Shown here: positions 17,301 through 23,893 of the stretch, one piece after another
Layout: each line of letters starts with the position of its first letter
Position numbering within the stretch: the stretch's first letter is position 1
Source: Verrucomicrobiales bacterium
Lineage (GTDB): Bacteria > Verrucomicrobiota > Verrucomicrobiia > Verrucomicrobiales > DEV007
Length of the DNA stretch: 39,578 nt
Direction of reading: 5' to 3'
NCBI GenBank assembly: GCA_016795505.1
Contig: JAEUHH010000030.1
Location: 1 to 39,578, forward strand
Program-made: the position numbers and the translations under genes
Notes under the pieces: generated by a model
What the model was told of the DNA's origin: nothing
The model's input: the letters and a program-made list of their open reading frames with translations, nothing else
Databases searched by the model: none

Positions 17301-18033
17301 CAAAGGGATTGGCGGATGCGGCGACGGGTGCGGCTGCTACGGCCATGGCGGGAGTGGCCACGGGTTCTGCCAGACGGGGCCGGGCGGCAGCTTCGGGGGC
17401 AGCCGTGAGAGCCGGAGCGGATGCTGGCGCAGACACCGTCCGGTCGCCCGGGACTCCGGCTCCGATGGGCGACCACGGGGCGGCATCGGCAGACTGCTGG
17501 GCGGGCCCCGCGGGCAGGGAAGGTGATTGTCTGGGCAGTGTGATCTCCGAGTCGTTGAGAGGCGTGATCGCCGTCGCAAACAGCTCGGGGCACACGCGCT
17601 GGATGGTGGTCAGCTTGACCTCGCCGCTGCCGTCGACCGGCATGGGGATGGCGACCGTGCGGTCCAGATTGATGTTCGCATGACTGACCAGCGAAGGCGG
17701 CAGAAAGGGCAGGATCTCCCGCAGAGTGTAATGCTCCGTCGGACCCGTGGGTGTGGGCGCAGACCCGGCGGGAGCAGAGCCACCGATGCCCTGACTGGCA
17801 AAGAGGGCCTCAAAACTGCCACGACCCGTCGGCAGGGGATTCGGGACGAAGGGCTTGCTGGCAGGGGCCGGCTCATCCGCCCCGGCATTGGAAAAAACGT
17901 TCGAAAACGGCGCCGAACTGAAAGGATTGCCCTCGCCGGCTTCCGGCTTTCCGGCATCCGTTGGCGAACCGGCAGCCTCGGGCGGGTCGGCTGGCTTGTC
18001 CTGGGAAAAGAGATTCCGGAAGGAAAAGGACAT
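14356..18033 (-). CDS. Giant Pro/Ala-rich protein with duplicated domain and roadblock-like C-terminus
   Basis: A 1225-residue, mostly low-complexity protein with no signal peptide or membrane helix. Ordered parts are domain 1 (about 101-167, starting YTLREILPFLPP), domain 2 (about 652-727, starting FTLAELLRPLAKEL) and a C-terminal domain (about 1095-1225) with the roadblock/LC7 pattern of alternating strands and helices. Domains 1 and 2 share TL-x-E-x-L, a following V-x-x-P strand, GE-x-x-V, and an ending I-x-LP, so they look like one duplicated domain. Linkers hold many xPF motifs (NPF, SPF, DPF, WPF) and acidic repeats GFFDDLE (897-903), GFFEELE (1027-1033) and FATLEDLE (945-952). The ATG at 18033 is preferred to TTG at 18048. 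It precedes mglA by 61 bp. A scaffold for the GTPase/roadblock pair is the likely role, by inference. Confidence 0.85.
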   Translation of the reverse strand: MSFSFRNLFSQDKPADPPEAAGSPTDAGKPEAGEGNPFSSAPFSNVFSNAGADEPAPASKPFVPNPLPTGRGSFEALFASQGIGGSAPAGSAPTPTGPTEHYTLREILPFLPPSLVSHANINLDRTVAIPMPVDGSGEVKLTTIQRVCPELFATAITPLNDSEITLPRQSPSLPAGPAQQSADAAPWSPIGAGVPGDRTVSAPASAPALTAAPEAAARPRLAEPVATPAMAVAAAPVAASANPFAAPAGAPIGGSGGEKKAGFPIGNPFSASPTELKGAPPAVAAHSSPPPPGGFGFPEPKAPESPFGAFGSAPQPAVSPFAEPIAPPTAAPGANPWSGGNSPAGSSDTPMGIDLGLGEDSPFAPPKAGPKTPEPPASPPVAKPEAHTLPWKLGAESGQTSHSPFGPTSAGESAAPVANPFAGPPVVPKTPEANPFDAPSPAAPTAPEAKKESFWPFGADSTPASEREAAGREPNPLPATEAKPAASSSPGSAPFVFPWGDPPGGSSAAASSPSPFDAPHSAPAPSAAAAGPNLSVVSPWELPAPAPREAAPATDSVDDPFAAFAAKGTTQSAPESAAQTKKDAAASWELPKSFFGPSDPGQNASSNQPTPFDFSSPWGPLDAPQPQAAAISAEKSTPTPLAAPAGTGETVVFTLAELLRPLAKELGIDLAAMPPSAKVRLPVSLLLPQMESGEPAVTVRDLITHGDSDGIRVLAGVNPMARIPLPENELFHQITEFSPELDTGALGDLDSQFSTLFGTEARLDAGLGWQNEVLEDELPEAPAASKPAPMATPAAQPEPVAGPDLTIAGSLPVEEKPAVISPKRRPEAPAPAAAPKPVKKAINISSTVTPQPAPSSQPAPKPGATSDPFAPLPRRTDPAAAAETTPGIESENASNPGFFDDLELFAHAAGAQATSELGDAPEEFEDDADSAFPASDEEHWGFSGFATLEDLEPLAPAPPAPQPKAAPKPAAAAKAVASAAKSPKISVSVQKPAVSSPRVIATIPAPGAKAAPAQPEVVAETAPDKTGFFEELETVPTPVAAPAPASAPVAQASAPVATPAPAPAPAQPVATSPAPSVGDLSAKIFPLPAAPESASLVPRDIELRAVFGTNESFSFRRVADLTAGLPGILACAIIAPGCTAQAPRGRESGDLAVQAGALLNGVREIARATGMPNAETFTLHTDQGLISVFLHGDHCLTVRHQVGQFDPGVREKLILVTRGLAALEG
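14835..14861. repeat. GGCCGG hexanucleotide repeat inside the giant gene
   Basis: About four in-frame GGCCGG units encode a Pro-Ala run near residues 1059-1067. Because the unit is six bases long, copy-number change would lengthen the linker without a frameshift. Confidence 0.6.
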
Positions 18034-18122
18034 CGTGTTATTGGTCAAAGGACGAACCGGGTCAGAGATCCACCGCCCCTTTTCAGGTCTCCCGGCAGTG
18101 GTTTCGACAGAGAATCAATCTA

Positions 18123-18131
18123 ATTATAGCA
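18123..18131 (-). promoter_or_regulatory. Extended -10 promoter for the giant-mglA-roadblock run
   Basis: On the minus strand TGC-TATAAT, a perfect -10 hexamer with the extended TGn, lies 90 bases before the ATG at 18033 in an AT-rich island. Transcription would start near 18116. A perfect TTGACA exists upstream (18158-18163) but 29 bases away, too far to be its -35. Confidence 0.55.
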
Positions 18132-18307
18132 ATTTCAAAATCCGAGACTAGCGAATTTGTCAAGAAATTCAACAACATTTTGAAATTAATGAAAATTAGA
18201 AATCTTTCTCCAGGTTCTCAACTGCCAGTGGATCGCTGTTTCGGGCCGTTCCGGCGGATGTTTGAGGAAGACCCGGTCCTTCCGGACAACACTTGGCTTT
18301 TGACGTG

Positions 18308-18323
18308 GCGACCAAATGGTCGC
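18308..18323. promoter_or_regulatory. Perfect 7-bp palindrome upstream of metG
   Basis: GCGACCA-AA-TGGTCGC. This could be an operator or a tight hairpin. It is 230 bp before metG and 275 bp before the giant gene, so its target is uncertain. Confidence 0.45.
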
Positions 18324-18353
18324 TTGCCCGCAGCCGGTTTCCGATGGACCCTA

Positions 18354-18431
18354 GCGACGAAATGACGACCGCCACGCGTTGCCTTCGAATGCGTTGAAGG
18401 GGAGCTACCGCTGCTCCCCACGGTTCGTCGC
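18354..18431 (+). ncRNA. Candidate structured RNA element (multibranch inverted repeats) upstream of metG
   Basis: An outer stem GCGACGAA (18354-18361) with TTCGTCGC (18424-18431) encloses a GGGGAGC/GCTCCCC hairpin (18399-18405, 18413-18419) and a weaker ACGC/GCGT hairpin (18374-18377, 18391-18394). Together they form a three-way junction shape about 120 bases before the metG start. No known riboswitch was recognised. It may be a metG leader element, a small RNA or a dispersed repeat. The strand is assumed from metG. Confidence 0.35.
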
Positions 18432-18552
18432 GACCTTCCTCCTGCCGACGCGCCGTAAAACAAGGGCCCGGCGGAGTGGAAACGCCCCAGACGGGCCGGA
18501 TTGTCTGTTTCCCCTTTCTTTTTCCGAGAACCTCCTCCTTTTTCCCTGAGAC

Positions 18553-20583
18553 ATGCGCCAGATCCTCGTCACGTCCGCCCTGCCCTACGCGAACGGCCAC
18601 ATCCACATCGGTCACCTCGTCGAGTATCTCCAGACCGACATCTGGGTGCGGTTCCAAAAGCTCCGCGGGCATCGCTGCATATACATCTGTGCCGATGACA
18701 CCCACGGCACCGCCATCATGATCCGCGCCCAGCAGGAAGGGCGCAGCGAGGAGGCCCTCATCGCCGAGATGCGCGAGGCCCATGTCGGGGACTTCACCGG
18801 ATTTGGCATCGCCTTCGACCACTACGGCAGCACCAACAGCGAGGCCAATCGCGCCGTCTGTCACGAGATCTGGGCCGCCCTCCGCGCCGCCGACATGGTG
18901 GTGGAGCGCGCGGTTGAGCAGCTCTACGACGTGGAAAAGGAGACCTTTCTCGCCGACCGCTTCGTCCGCGGCACCTGCCCCAAATGCGGCGCCAAAAACC
19001 AGCCCGGCGACAACTGCGGCGCCTGTGGGGCCACCTACTCGCCCAGCGACCTGGTCGATCCCGTCAGCACGCTGTCGGGCACCCGGCCCGAGGTGCGCTC
19101 GGCGAGCCATTTGTTCGTCCAGATCGAAAAGCTGCACGGTTTCCTCGACGAGTGGACCCAGAGCGGCACCCTCCCGCCGGAGAGCGCGAATTATCTGAAG
19201 GGCTATTTCCTCCACGAGCCGCTTCGCGACTGGGACATCTCCCGACCGGGGCCCTATTTCGGATTTGAGATCCCCGACTCACCCGGCAACTACTGGTACG
19301 TTTGGTTCGACGCACCGATCGGCTACATCGGAGCCACTCGCGAGTGGTGCGACCTCACCGGCGAATCGTTTGACGCGTGGTGGCGTAGCGCCTCGACGGA
19401 GATCCATCACTTCATCGGCAAGGACATCCAGTATTTCCACACCCTGTTCTGGCCCGCCATGCTGAAGACCGCCGGCTTCACGCTGCCGACCCGGGTGCAC
19501 ATCCACGGTTTCCTCACCGTCGACGGCGCCAAAATGTCGAAATCGACCGGCACCTTTGTCCGCGCGTCGAAATATCTCGAGCACCTCGATCCTTCCTACC
19601 TCCGCTACTACTACGCGAGCAAGCTCAATGCCCGGGTCGAGGACATCGACCTCAATCTGGAGGAGTTCGTCGCCCGGGTGAATGCCGATCTCGTCGGGAA
19701 AGTGGTCAATCTCGCCAGCCGCAGCGCGAAATTCGTCGAGGCGACAGGTCTCTCCGCCCGCTATCCCGACGATGGTGGGCTTTTCGCCGCCTTTGCCGCC
19801 GAGGGAGCGGCCATCGCAGCCGCCTACGAAGCCGGCGACTTCCACAAGGCCATGCGCGCCATCGTCGAACTCGCGGACCGCGCCAATCCCTACGTCGAGG
19901 CGAATGCCCCGTGGGAGCTGCGCAAGGATCCCGCCAAAGCCGACCAGTTGCAGGACGTCTGCACCGTGGCGCTGAATCTCTTCCGCCAACTGGCCATCTA
20001 CCTATCGCCCGTGCTGCCCGATCTGGCTGAGAAAGCCGGCGCCCTGCTCAACGATCCCATCGTGAGCTGGGAGCAGGCTGCCACACCCCTGACCGGCACA
20101 CCGGTGGCGAAGTTCCAGCACATGCTCCAGCGGGTCGATCCCGCCAAAGTCCAGGCCATGATCGAAGAAAGCCGCGAGCAGGCCCCCGAGTCCATTCCCG
20201 CCGCTGCCACCCCGGTGGACAGCGCCGCCGCCCTCCAGGCCGATCCCATCGCCGCGGAGATCAGCATCGACGATTTTGCCAAAGTCGACCTGCGGGTGGC
20301 CCGCGTCATTGCCGCCGACGAGGTGCCCGAGGCCCGCAAACTCATCCGTCTGACCCTGAGCCTTGGTGGTGAGGATCGACGTCAGGTTTTCGCCGGCATC
20401 AAGGCCGCCTACGAGCCCGCCGACCTGGTAGGACGCCTCGTCGTGATGGTCGCCAATCTCGCGCCGCGCCAGATGAAGTTCGGCCTCAGCGAAGGCATGG
20501 TCATCGCCGCCGGTCCGGGAGGCGAGGACATCTTCCTGCTCTCGCCTGACGACGGGGCTGTGCCGGGACAGCGGGTGAAGTGA
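18553..20583 (+). CDS. metG: Methionyl-tRNA synthetase
   Basis: A 676-residue class I aminoacyl-tRNA synthetase that charges tRNA-Met. It has [11 protein letters not shown] with HIGH at 18-21, a zinc knuckle with C142, C145, C155 and C158 (CPKCG...CGACG), KMSKS at 327-331 and the C-terminal tRNA-binding OB-fold domain (about 575-676, starting [14 protein letters not shown]). All parts expected of the long form are present. No Shine-Dalgarno sequence precedes the ATG; the leader is C/T-rich and structured further upstream. It is divergent from the giant gene and followed by the TIR pair after 83 bp. Confidence 0.97.
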   Translation: MRQILVTSALPYANGHIHIGHLVEYLQTDIWVRFQKLRGHRCIYICADDTHGTAIMIRAQQEGRSEEALIAEMREAHVGDFTGFGIAFDHYGSTNSEANRAVCHEIWAALRAADMVVERAVEQLYDVEKETFLADRFVRGTCPKCGAKNQPGDNCGACGATYSPSDLVDPVSTLSGTRPEVRSASHLFVQIEKLHGFLDEWTQSGTLPPESANYLKGYFLHEPLRDWDISRPGPYFGFEIPDSPGNYWYVWFDAPIGYIGATREWCDLTGESFDAWWRSASTEIHHFIGKDIQYFHTLFWPAMLKTAGFTLPTRVHIHGFLTVDGAKMSKSTGTFVRASKYLEHLDPSYLRYYYASKLNARVEDIDLNLEEFVARVNADLVGKVVNLASRSAKFVEATGLSARYPDDGGLFAAFAAEGAAIAAAYEAGDFHKAMRAIVELADRANPYVEANAPWELRKDPAKADQLQDVCTVALNLFRQLAIYLSPVLPDLAEKAGALLNDPIVSWEQAATPLTGTPVAKFQHMLQRVDPAKVQAMIEESREQAPESIPAAATPVDSAAALQADPIAAEISIDDFAKVDLRVARVIAADEVPEARKLIRLTLSLGGEDRRQVFAGIKAAYEPADLVGRLVVMVANLAPRQMKFGLSEGMVIAAGPGGEDIFLLSPDDGAVPGQRVK

Positions 20584-20629
20584 GCGGAGGGCATTGCACA
20601 TGCGTCGCGGAAAATGCGCTTTCAAGCCC

Positions 20630-20658
20630 TTGCCTTCCAAAAACAGTTTTGATAACTT
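20630..20658 (+). promoter_or_regulatory. Candidate promoter of the TIR gene pair, near-leaderless
   Basis: TTGCCT (20630-20635), a 17-base spacer and TAACTT (20653-20658) with an extended TGA before it. The predicted transcription start is about 20665, only two bases before the ATG at 20667, so the mRNA would be practically leaderless. Found by eye. Confidence 0.35.
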
Positions 20659-20666
20659 TGGCATCC

Positions 20667-21095
20667 ATGAAGGTATTTATCAGCCATTCGTTTGAAGACA
20701 GCGATCTGGCCCGCCAGTTGGCCGATGGGTTGAGGGCCAGAGGACTGGAGCCGTGGCTGGCTGAAGCCGAAGTCTTCCCGGGAGACAATTGGGCAGAGGC
20801 GGCTGGCATTGCGATGAAGGAGTCAGACGCCATGGTCGTGCTGGTCACTCCCCGGTCCGCAGGGACTCCCCAGCTGTTGATGGAGGCAGGATATGCCCTG
20901 ACGAATCGGCAGTATGCCAGACGGGTGATCCCCCTAGTGGTCGGGAATCTCGATGAGATGCCCGAAAATGCCTACCCGTGGATTTTGGACCGCTATCTCG
21001 TCGTCAAAATCGACGAGGTGGGCAAACTGTTTACGGCGATCGATCGGATTGCAGAAGCATTGAAGTCAAATATTCCCGGGCCTGTCGCGGCATGA
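20667..21095 (+). CDS. Stand-alone TIR domain protein, first of pair
   Basis: A 142-residue protein that is little more than a TIR domain. Strand A is KVFISHSFED (2-11), then a helix LARQLADGLRARGLEPWLAE, a BB-loop-like FPGDNW (37-42), strand AMVVLVTP and the helix GTPQLLMEAGYAL, where E73 occupies the position of the catalytic glutamate of NAD-cleaving TIR domains. Bacterial TIR proteins hydrolyse NAD or make cyclic ADP-ribose variants, often in antiphage defence; whether this one does is unknown. There is no sensor domain in the same chain. Its stop overlaps the next start (ATGA). The base composition looks lower in GC than in metG, which would fit accessory DNA. Confidence 0.85.
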   Translation: MKVFISHSFEDSDLARQLADGLRARGLEPWLAEAEVFPGDNWAEAAGIAMKESDAMVVLVTPRSAGTPQLLMEAGYALTNRQYARRVIPLVVGNLDEMPENAYPWILDRYLVVKIDEVGKLFTAIDRIAEALKSNIPGPVAA

Positions 21096-21511
21096 CCCTG
21101 CCACGGGAAGTCTTTTTGTCCCATGCGTCTCCGGATCGCCCACTCGCGGGACGCATCGGGGGAATCCTTCAGCACCACGGCATTTCCACCTGGTTTGCGC
21201 CCACTGACATTGTCGGGGCGAGGCAATGGCAGGATGAGATCGGGCGTGCGCTGAGGCGTTGCGACTGGTTTCTCATTTTGCTGAGCCCGGCTTCGGTCGC
21301 GTCCATGTGGGTGAGGCGGGAACTGCAATATGCCCTCAATCAGGCGCGCTACCATGAGCGCATCATTCCCATTTTGGCGGAGCCCTGCGATGTTGAAAGC
21401 CTGTCTTGGGTGCTGTCTTCGATCCAACAGATAGACTGTTTTCACCAATCTGAGGAAGCGGCGTGCGAGGAAATCCTTCGCGTTTGGGGAATCGATTTTC
21501 AGAAGCGGTGA
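21092..21511 (+). CDS. Stand-alone TIR domain protein, second of pair
   Basis: A 139-residue TIR domain: REVFLSHASPDRPLAGRI (5-22), helix GGILQHHGISTWFAP, BB-loop region IVGARQWQDEI, strand WFLILLSPASVASMWVRREL, where E77 is the candidate catalytic glutamate, and strand HERIIPIL. It keeps the S-x-x-S-x-W-x-x-x-E arrangement better than the first TIR protein. The two share only general TIR features, so they are paralogues of different subtypes rather than a recent duplication. The ATG at 21092 overlaps the previous stop by four bases, so the two are translationally coupled and likely act together. It is convergent with the export operon, 111 bp away. Confidence 0.87.
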   Translation: MTLPREVFLSHASPDRPLAGRIGGILQHHGISTWFAPTDIVGARQWQDEIGRALRRCDWFLILLSPASVASMWVRRELQYALNQARYHERIIPILAEPCDVESLSWVLSSIQQIDCFHQSEEAACEEILRVWGIDFQKR

Positions 21512-21622
21512 AGGCCGAAAGCGGCTCTTGAAAGTCTGGGTTGCGCCGCTGTCGTAACTGGGGCGGAGAGAATCAACCTTTCGCCCTGATGGGATCGTGA
21601 CGTGGAGTCCGAGACCGATTCA

Positions 21623-22984
21623 CTACTCGTGCCGCAGCGCCTCCACCGGGTTCATCCCGGCGGCGCGGAAGGCCGGGTAGATGCCGAAAGCCACGCCGAT
21701 CACCACGGAAATGGTGAAAGCCAGCGCCGGCGCCCAAAACTCGACGATCGTCAGCATGTCCGCGAAGCGGGTGATGACCATGGGGATGGCCAGCCCGACG
21801 GCCACGCCGATCAGTCCTCCCGCGCCGGAGAGCAGCACCGTCTCGATGAGAAACTGCGAGACGATGTCCCGCTGCTTCGCTCCCAGTGCGCGGCGGATGC
21901 CGATCTCGCGGGTGCGCTCCGTCACGGTCGCCAGCATGATGTTCATGATGCCGATCCCGCCGACGATCAGTGAAATCGCGGCGATGGATCCGAGCACGAT
22001 GTTGAAAATCTGTTTCGTTCGCTCGGCGCGGCGCAGCAGTTCCAGAGGTACGATCATGCGATAGTCCACCTCCTTGTGGTTGCGCTCCAGCAGGTGGCGG
22101 ATGGCTTCCGCCGATGTCATCACCTTGTCGGGATCGTTGATTTTCACCGTCACCTCGTGGAAATCGACCTTTTCCGCCTCGAAACTGCCCGAGCGGTACT
22201 TCATCAGCACCTCGCCGAAACGCTCCACCAGAGTCGTTAGCGGGATCAGCATCTCGTAGGTCGATTCCTCGCCCGGGGCACCCTTTTCGCCGCCCTTCTT
22301 GGCTTTTTGGCTGCCGCCGCCCAAGCCGCCGCTGCCCGCAGCCGCATCGGTGGAGATGGGGCGCCCCTCGATGATGCCGATCACCCGGAAATAGCTCCGT
22401 TGCAGCCGCACCTCCCGGCCGATGGGATCGGACAGGGGAAACAGCCGTTTGGCCAGGTCGGCACTGAGCACGCAGACATTGCTGCGGTCTTCCATCTCCA
22501 GATTGGTGAAAAAGCGGCCCGCCGACACCCGCCGGCCGCGCATTTCGGGATACCAGCTCACCGTGCCGAGCACGTCGGCATCGACGCTGTGGGAGATGTT
22601 CCAGATGTAGTCCTTCATCTGGCGCGCCGGCACCACCACCTCGACACCGGGGATGGTGTTGCGGATCTGCTCCAGATCGCGCCGGGTGAGCCCGTAGCTG
22701 AGGATGAGACTGCGCTGCTGCTCGCCGGCGGTGGCGTCATTCGTCGGTTTCACGCTCTGCAGGATGATGTTCTGGCTGCCGAGATTCTTGATCTGTTCCT
22801 GCGCCTCATGGCTGGCCCCTTCGCCGATCGCCAGCATCGCGATCACGGAGGCCACGCCGAAGACGATGCCCAGCGCGGTCAGCATGGAGCGCAGCTTGTG
22901 CATCCACAGGCTCTTGAGCCCGAGGATGACGGAGCGCTTCAGCCGCCACACGGCGAGATCGCCGACTGTTTTTGAAAATTTCAT
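21623..22984 (-). CDS. macB: MacB-type ABC transporter permease
   Basis: A 453-residue permease of the MacB/FtsX family. A first membrane helix after [18 protein letters not shown] (about 20-50), a large periplasmic domain with MacB-core features (50-320) and three C-terminal helices with [18 protein letters not shown] between them. Such proteins work as mechanotransmitters with an adaptor and TolC to push substrates from periplasm to outside. A Gly/Lys-rich insertion (about 225-245) sits in the periplasmic domain. The ATP-binding subunit is a separate chain (next gene upstream, 120 bp away, separated by the hairpin repeat). The start at 22984 gives [16 protein letters not shown]; the frame upstream adds only 17 unrelated residues. 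Confidence 0.92.
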   Translation of the reverse strand: MKFSKTVGDLAVWRLKRSVILGLKSLWMHKLRSMLTALGIVFGVASVIAMLAIGEGASHEAQEQIKNLGSQNIILQSVKPTNDATAGEQQRSLILSYGLTRRDLEQIRNTIPGVEVVVPARQMKDYIWNISHSVDADVLGTVSWYPEMRGRRVSAGRFFTNLEMEDRSNVCVLSADLAKRLFPLSDPIGREVRLQRSYFRVIGIIEGRPISTDAAAGSGGLGGGSQKAKKGGEKGAPGEESTYEMLIPLTTLVERFGEVLMKYRSGSFEAEKVDFHEVTVKINDPDKVMTSAEAIRHLLERNHKEVDYRMIVPLELLRRAERTKQIFNIVLGSIAAISLIVGGIGIMNIMLATVTERTREIGIRRALGAKQRDIVSQFLIETVLLSGAGGLIGVAVGLAIPMVITRFADMLTIVEFWAPALAFTISVVIGVAFGIYPAFRAAGMNPVEALRHE

Positions 22985-23056
22985 TCCATGCTTGCCGGAA
23001 CCGGCACAATAAGGGGAAAAACGGCGGGGGATCAACCGTGCGGGACGGCGCGATTC

Positions 23057-23121
23057 CGATCAGACCCTGTTTGATCGGCGATGAGACCCTGTTGCATCGG
23101 AGACTCAACCCTCTTTCATCG
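23057..23121. repeat. 22-bp-period hairpin repeat, locus B (three units)
   Basis: Units at 23057-23077, 23079-23099 and 23101-23121, exact 22-bp period. Units 1 and 2 have the core ACCCTGT and self-complementary arms: CGATCA/TGATCG in unit 1 (six pairs) and CGATG/CATCG in unit 2. Unit 3 is decayed (ACCCTCT core) and overlaps the last codons and stop of the ATP-binding protein gene. It lies in the operon gap before the permease gene. Confidence 0.8.
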
Positions 23122-23848
23122 ACAGGGCCGCGCCGGCGGACGGGCGCACGATGGCGTCGCCGGAATCGAAGACGACCTGGCCGTCGCGCAGCCGGATGAC
23201 GCGCGGGGTGCGCTCGGCCATTTTCTCGTCGTGGGTGATCATGATGAGGGTCTTTCCGGCGGCATTGAGGTCGTCGAAGATCTTGAGGATGTCGCCGCCG
23301 GATTTGGAGTCGAGATTCCCCGTCGCCTCGTCGGCGAGGATCACGGCGGGATCGTTGGCGAGGGCGCGGGCGATGGCGACGCGCTGCTGCTGGCCGCCGG
23401 AGAGCTCGGTGGGGCGGTGGTCGAGCCGCTCGCCGAGCCCGACCTGGCGGGCGAGGTCGGTGGCGATGCGCCGGCTCTCGGCCTCGGGCACGCCCTGGTA
23501 GTAGAGCGGCACCTCGATGTTTTCGACCACGGTGAGCTGCTGGATCAGATTGTAGCTCTGGAAAATGAAGCCGAGCCGTTTCCCGCGGACCTGTGACAGC
23601 TCGTCGTCGGGCAGTCGCGCGACATCGCGGCCTTCGAGCAGGTATTCGCCGGTGGTGGGCTGGTCCAGGCAGCCGAGGATGTTGAGCAGGGTCGACTTGC
23701 CGCAGCCGGACGGGCCGAGGATGGAAATGTAGTCGCCGGCATAGACGGTGAGCGTGATGCCGTCGAGCGCCTTGACCAGGAAGGAGCCCATCAGGTAGTG
23801 CTTCTCCACCTGGCGCAGCTCGATGATGGCGCGGCGGCCTGCTTGCAT
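23105..23848 (-). CDS. MacB/LolD-type ABC transporter ATP-binding protein
   Basis: A 247-residue ATPase with Walker A GPSGCGKST (45-53), Q-loop FIFQSYNL, signature LSGGQQQR, Walker B VILADEATGNLD and the H-loop histidine in MITHDEK. The sequence after Walker A (LGCLDQPTTGEYLLEG) is typical of LolD/MacB ATPases. It powers the permease encoded downstream. Its last residues MKEG and stop codon come from the diverged third unit of the 22-bp hairpin repeat, so the C-terminus may have been altered by repeat insertion. It follows the adaptor gene by 45 bp. Confidence 0.94.
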   Translation of the reverse strand: MQAGRRAIIELRQVEKHYLMGSFLVKALDGITLTVYAGDYISILGPSGCGKSTLLNILGCLDQPTTGEYLLEGRDVARLPDDELSQVRGKRLGFIFQSYNLIQQLTVVENIEVPLYYQGVPEAESRRIATDLARQVGLGERLDHRPTELSGGQQQRVAIARALANDPAVILADEATGNLDSKSGGDILKIFDDLNAAGKTLIMITHDEKMAERTPRVIRLRDGQVVFDSGDAIVRPSAGAALSMKEG

Positions 23849-23893
23849 CTCCGTGGGTCGGCTGGCGGGTCGGTCGCCGGGCGGGCGATCGGG

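Larger units (their letters stand above)
18034..18552. other. Intergenic region between the giant gene and metG
   Basis: 519 bp without a credible gene. The left part (18110-18205) is strikingly AT-rich for this GC-rich region and holds the promoter of the minus-strand run. The right part contains several inverted repeats, described separately, and a C/T-rich stretch (about 18499-18550) just before metG. No T-box consensus was recognised. Confidence 0.7.

Noticed and set aside
18158-18163. Perfect TTGACA on the minus strand as -35 element
   Set aside because: It is 29 bases from the TATAAT; the extended -10 alone is the better explanation.
17961-18365. 134-residue plus-strand reading frame spanning the AT-rich island
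   Set aside because: It starts inside the giant gene antisense, crosses a clear promoter and has no homology pattern.
21514-21530. GCCG-AAAG-CGGC hairpin after the TIR genes as terminator
   Set aside because: The four-base stem is too weak and no T-run follows.
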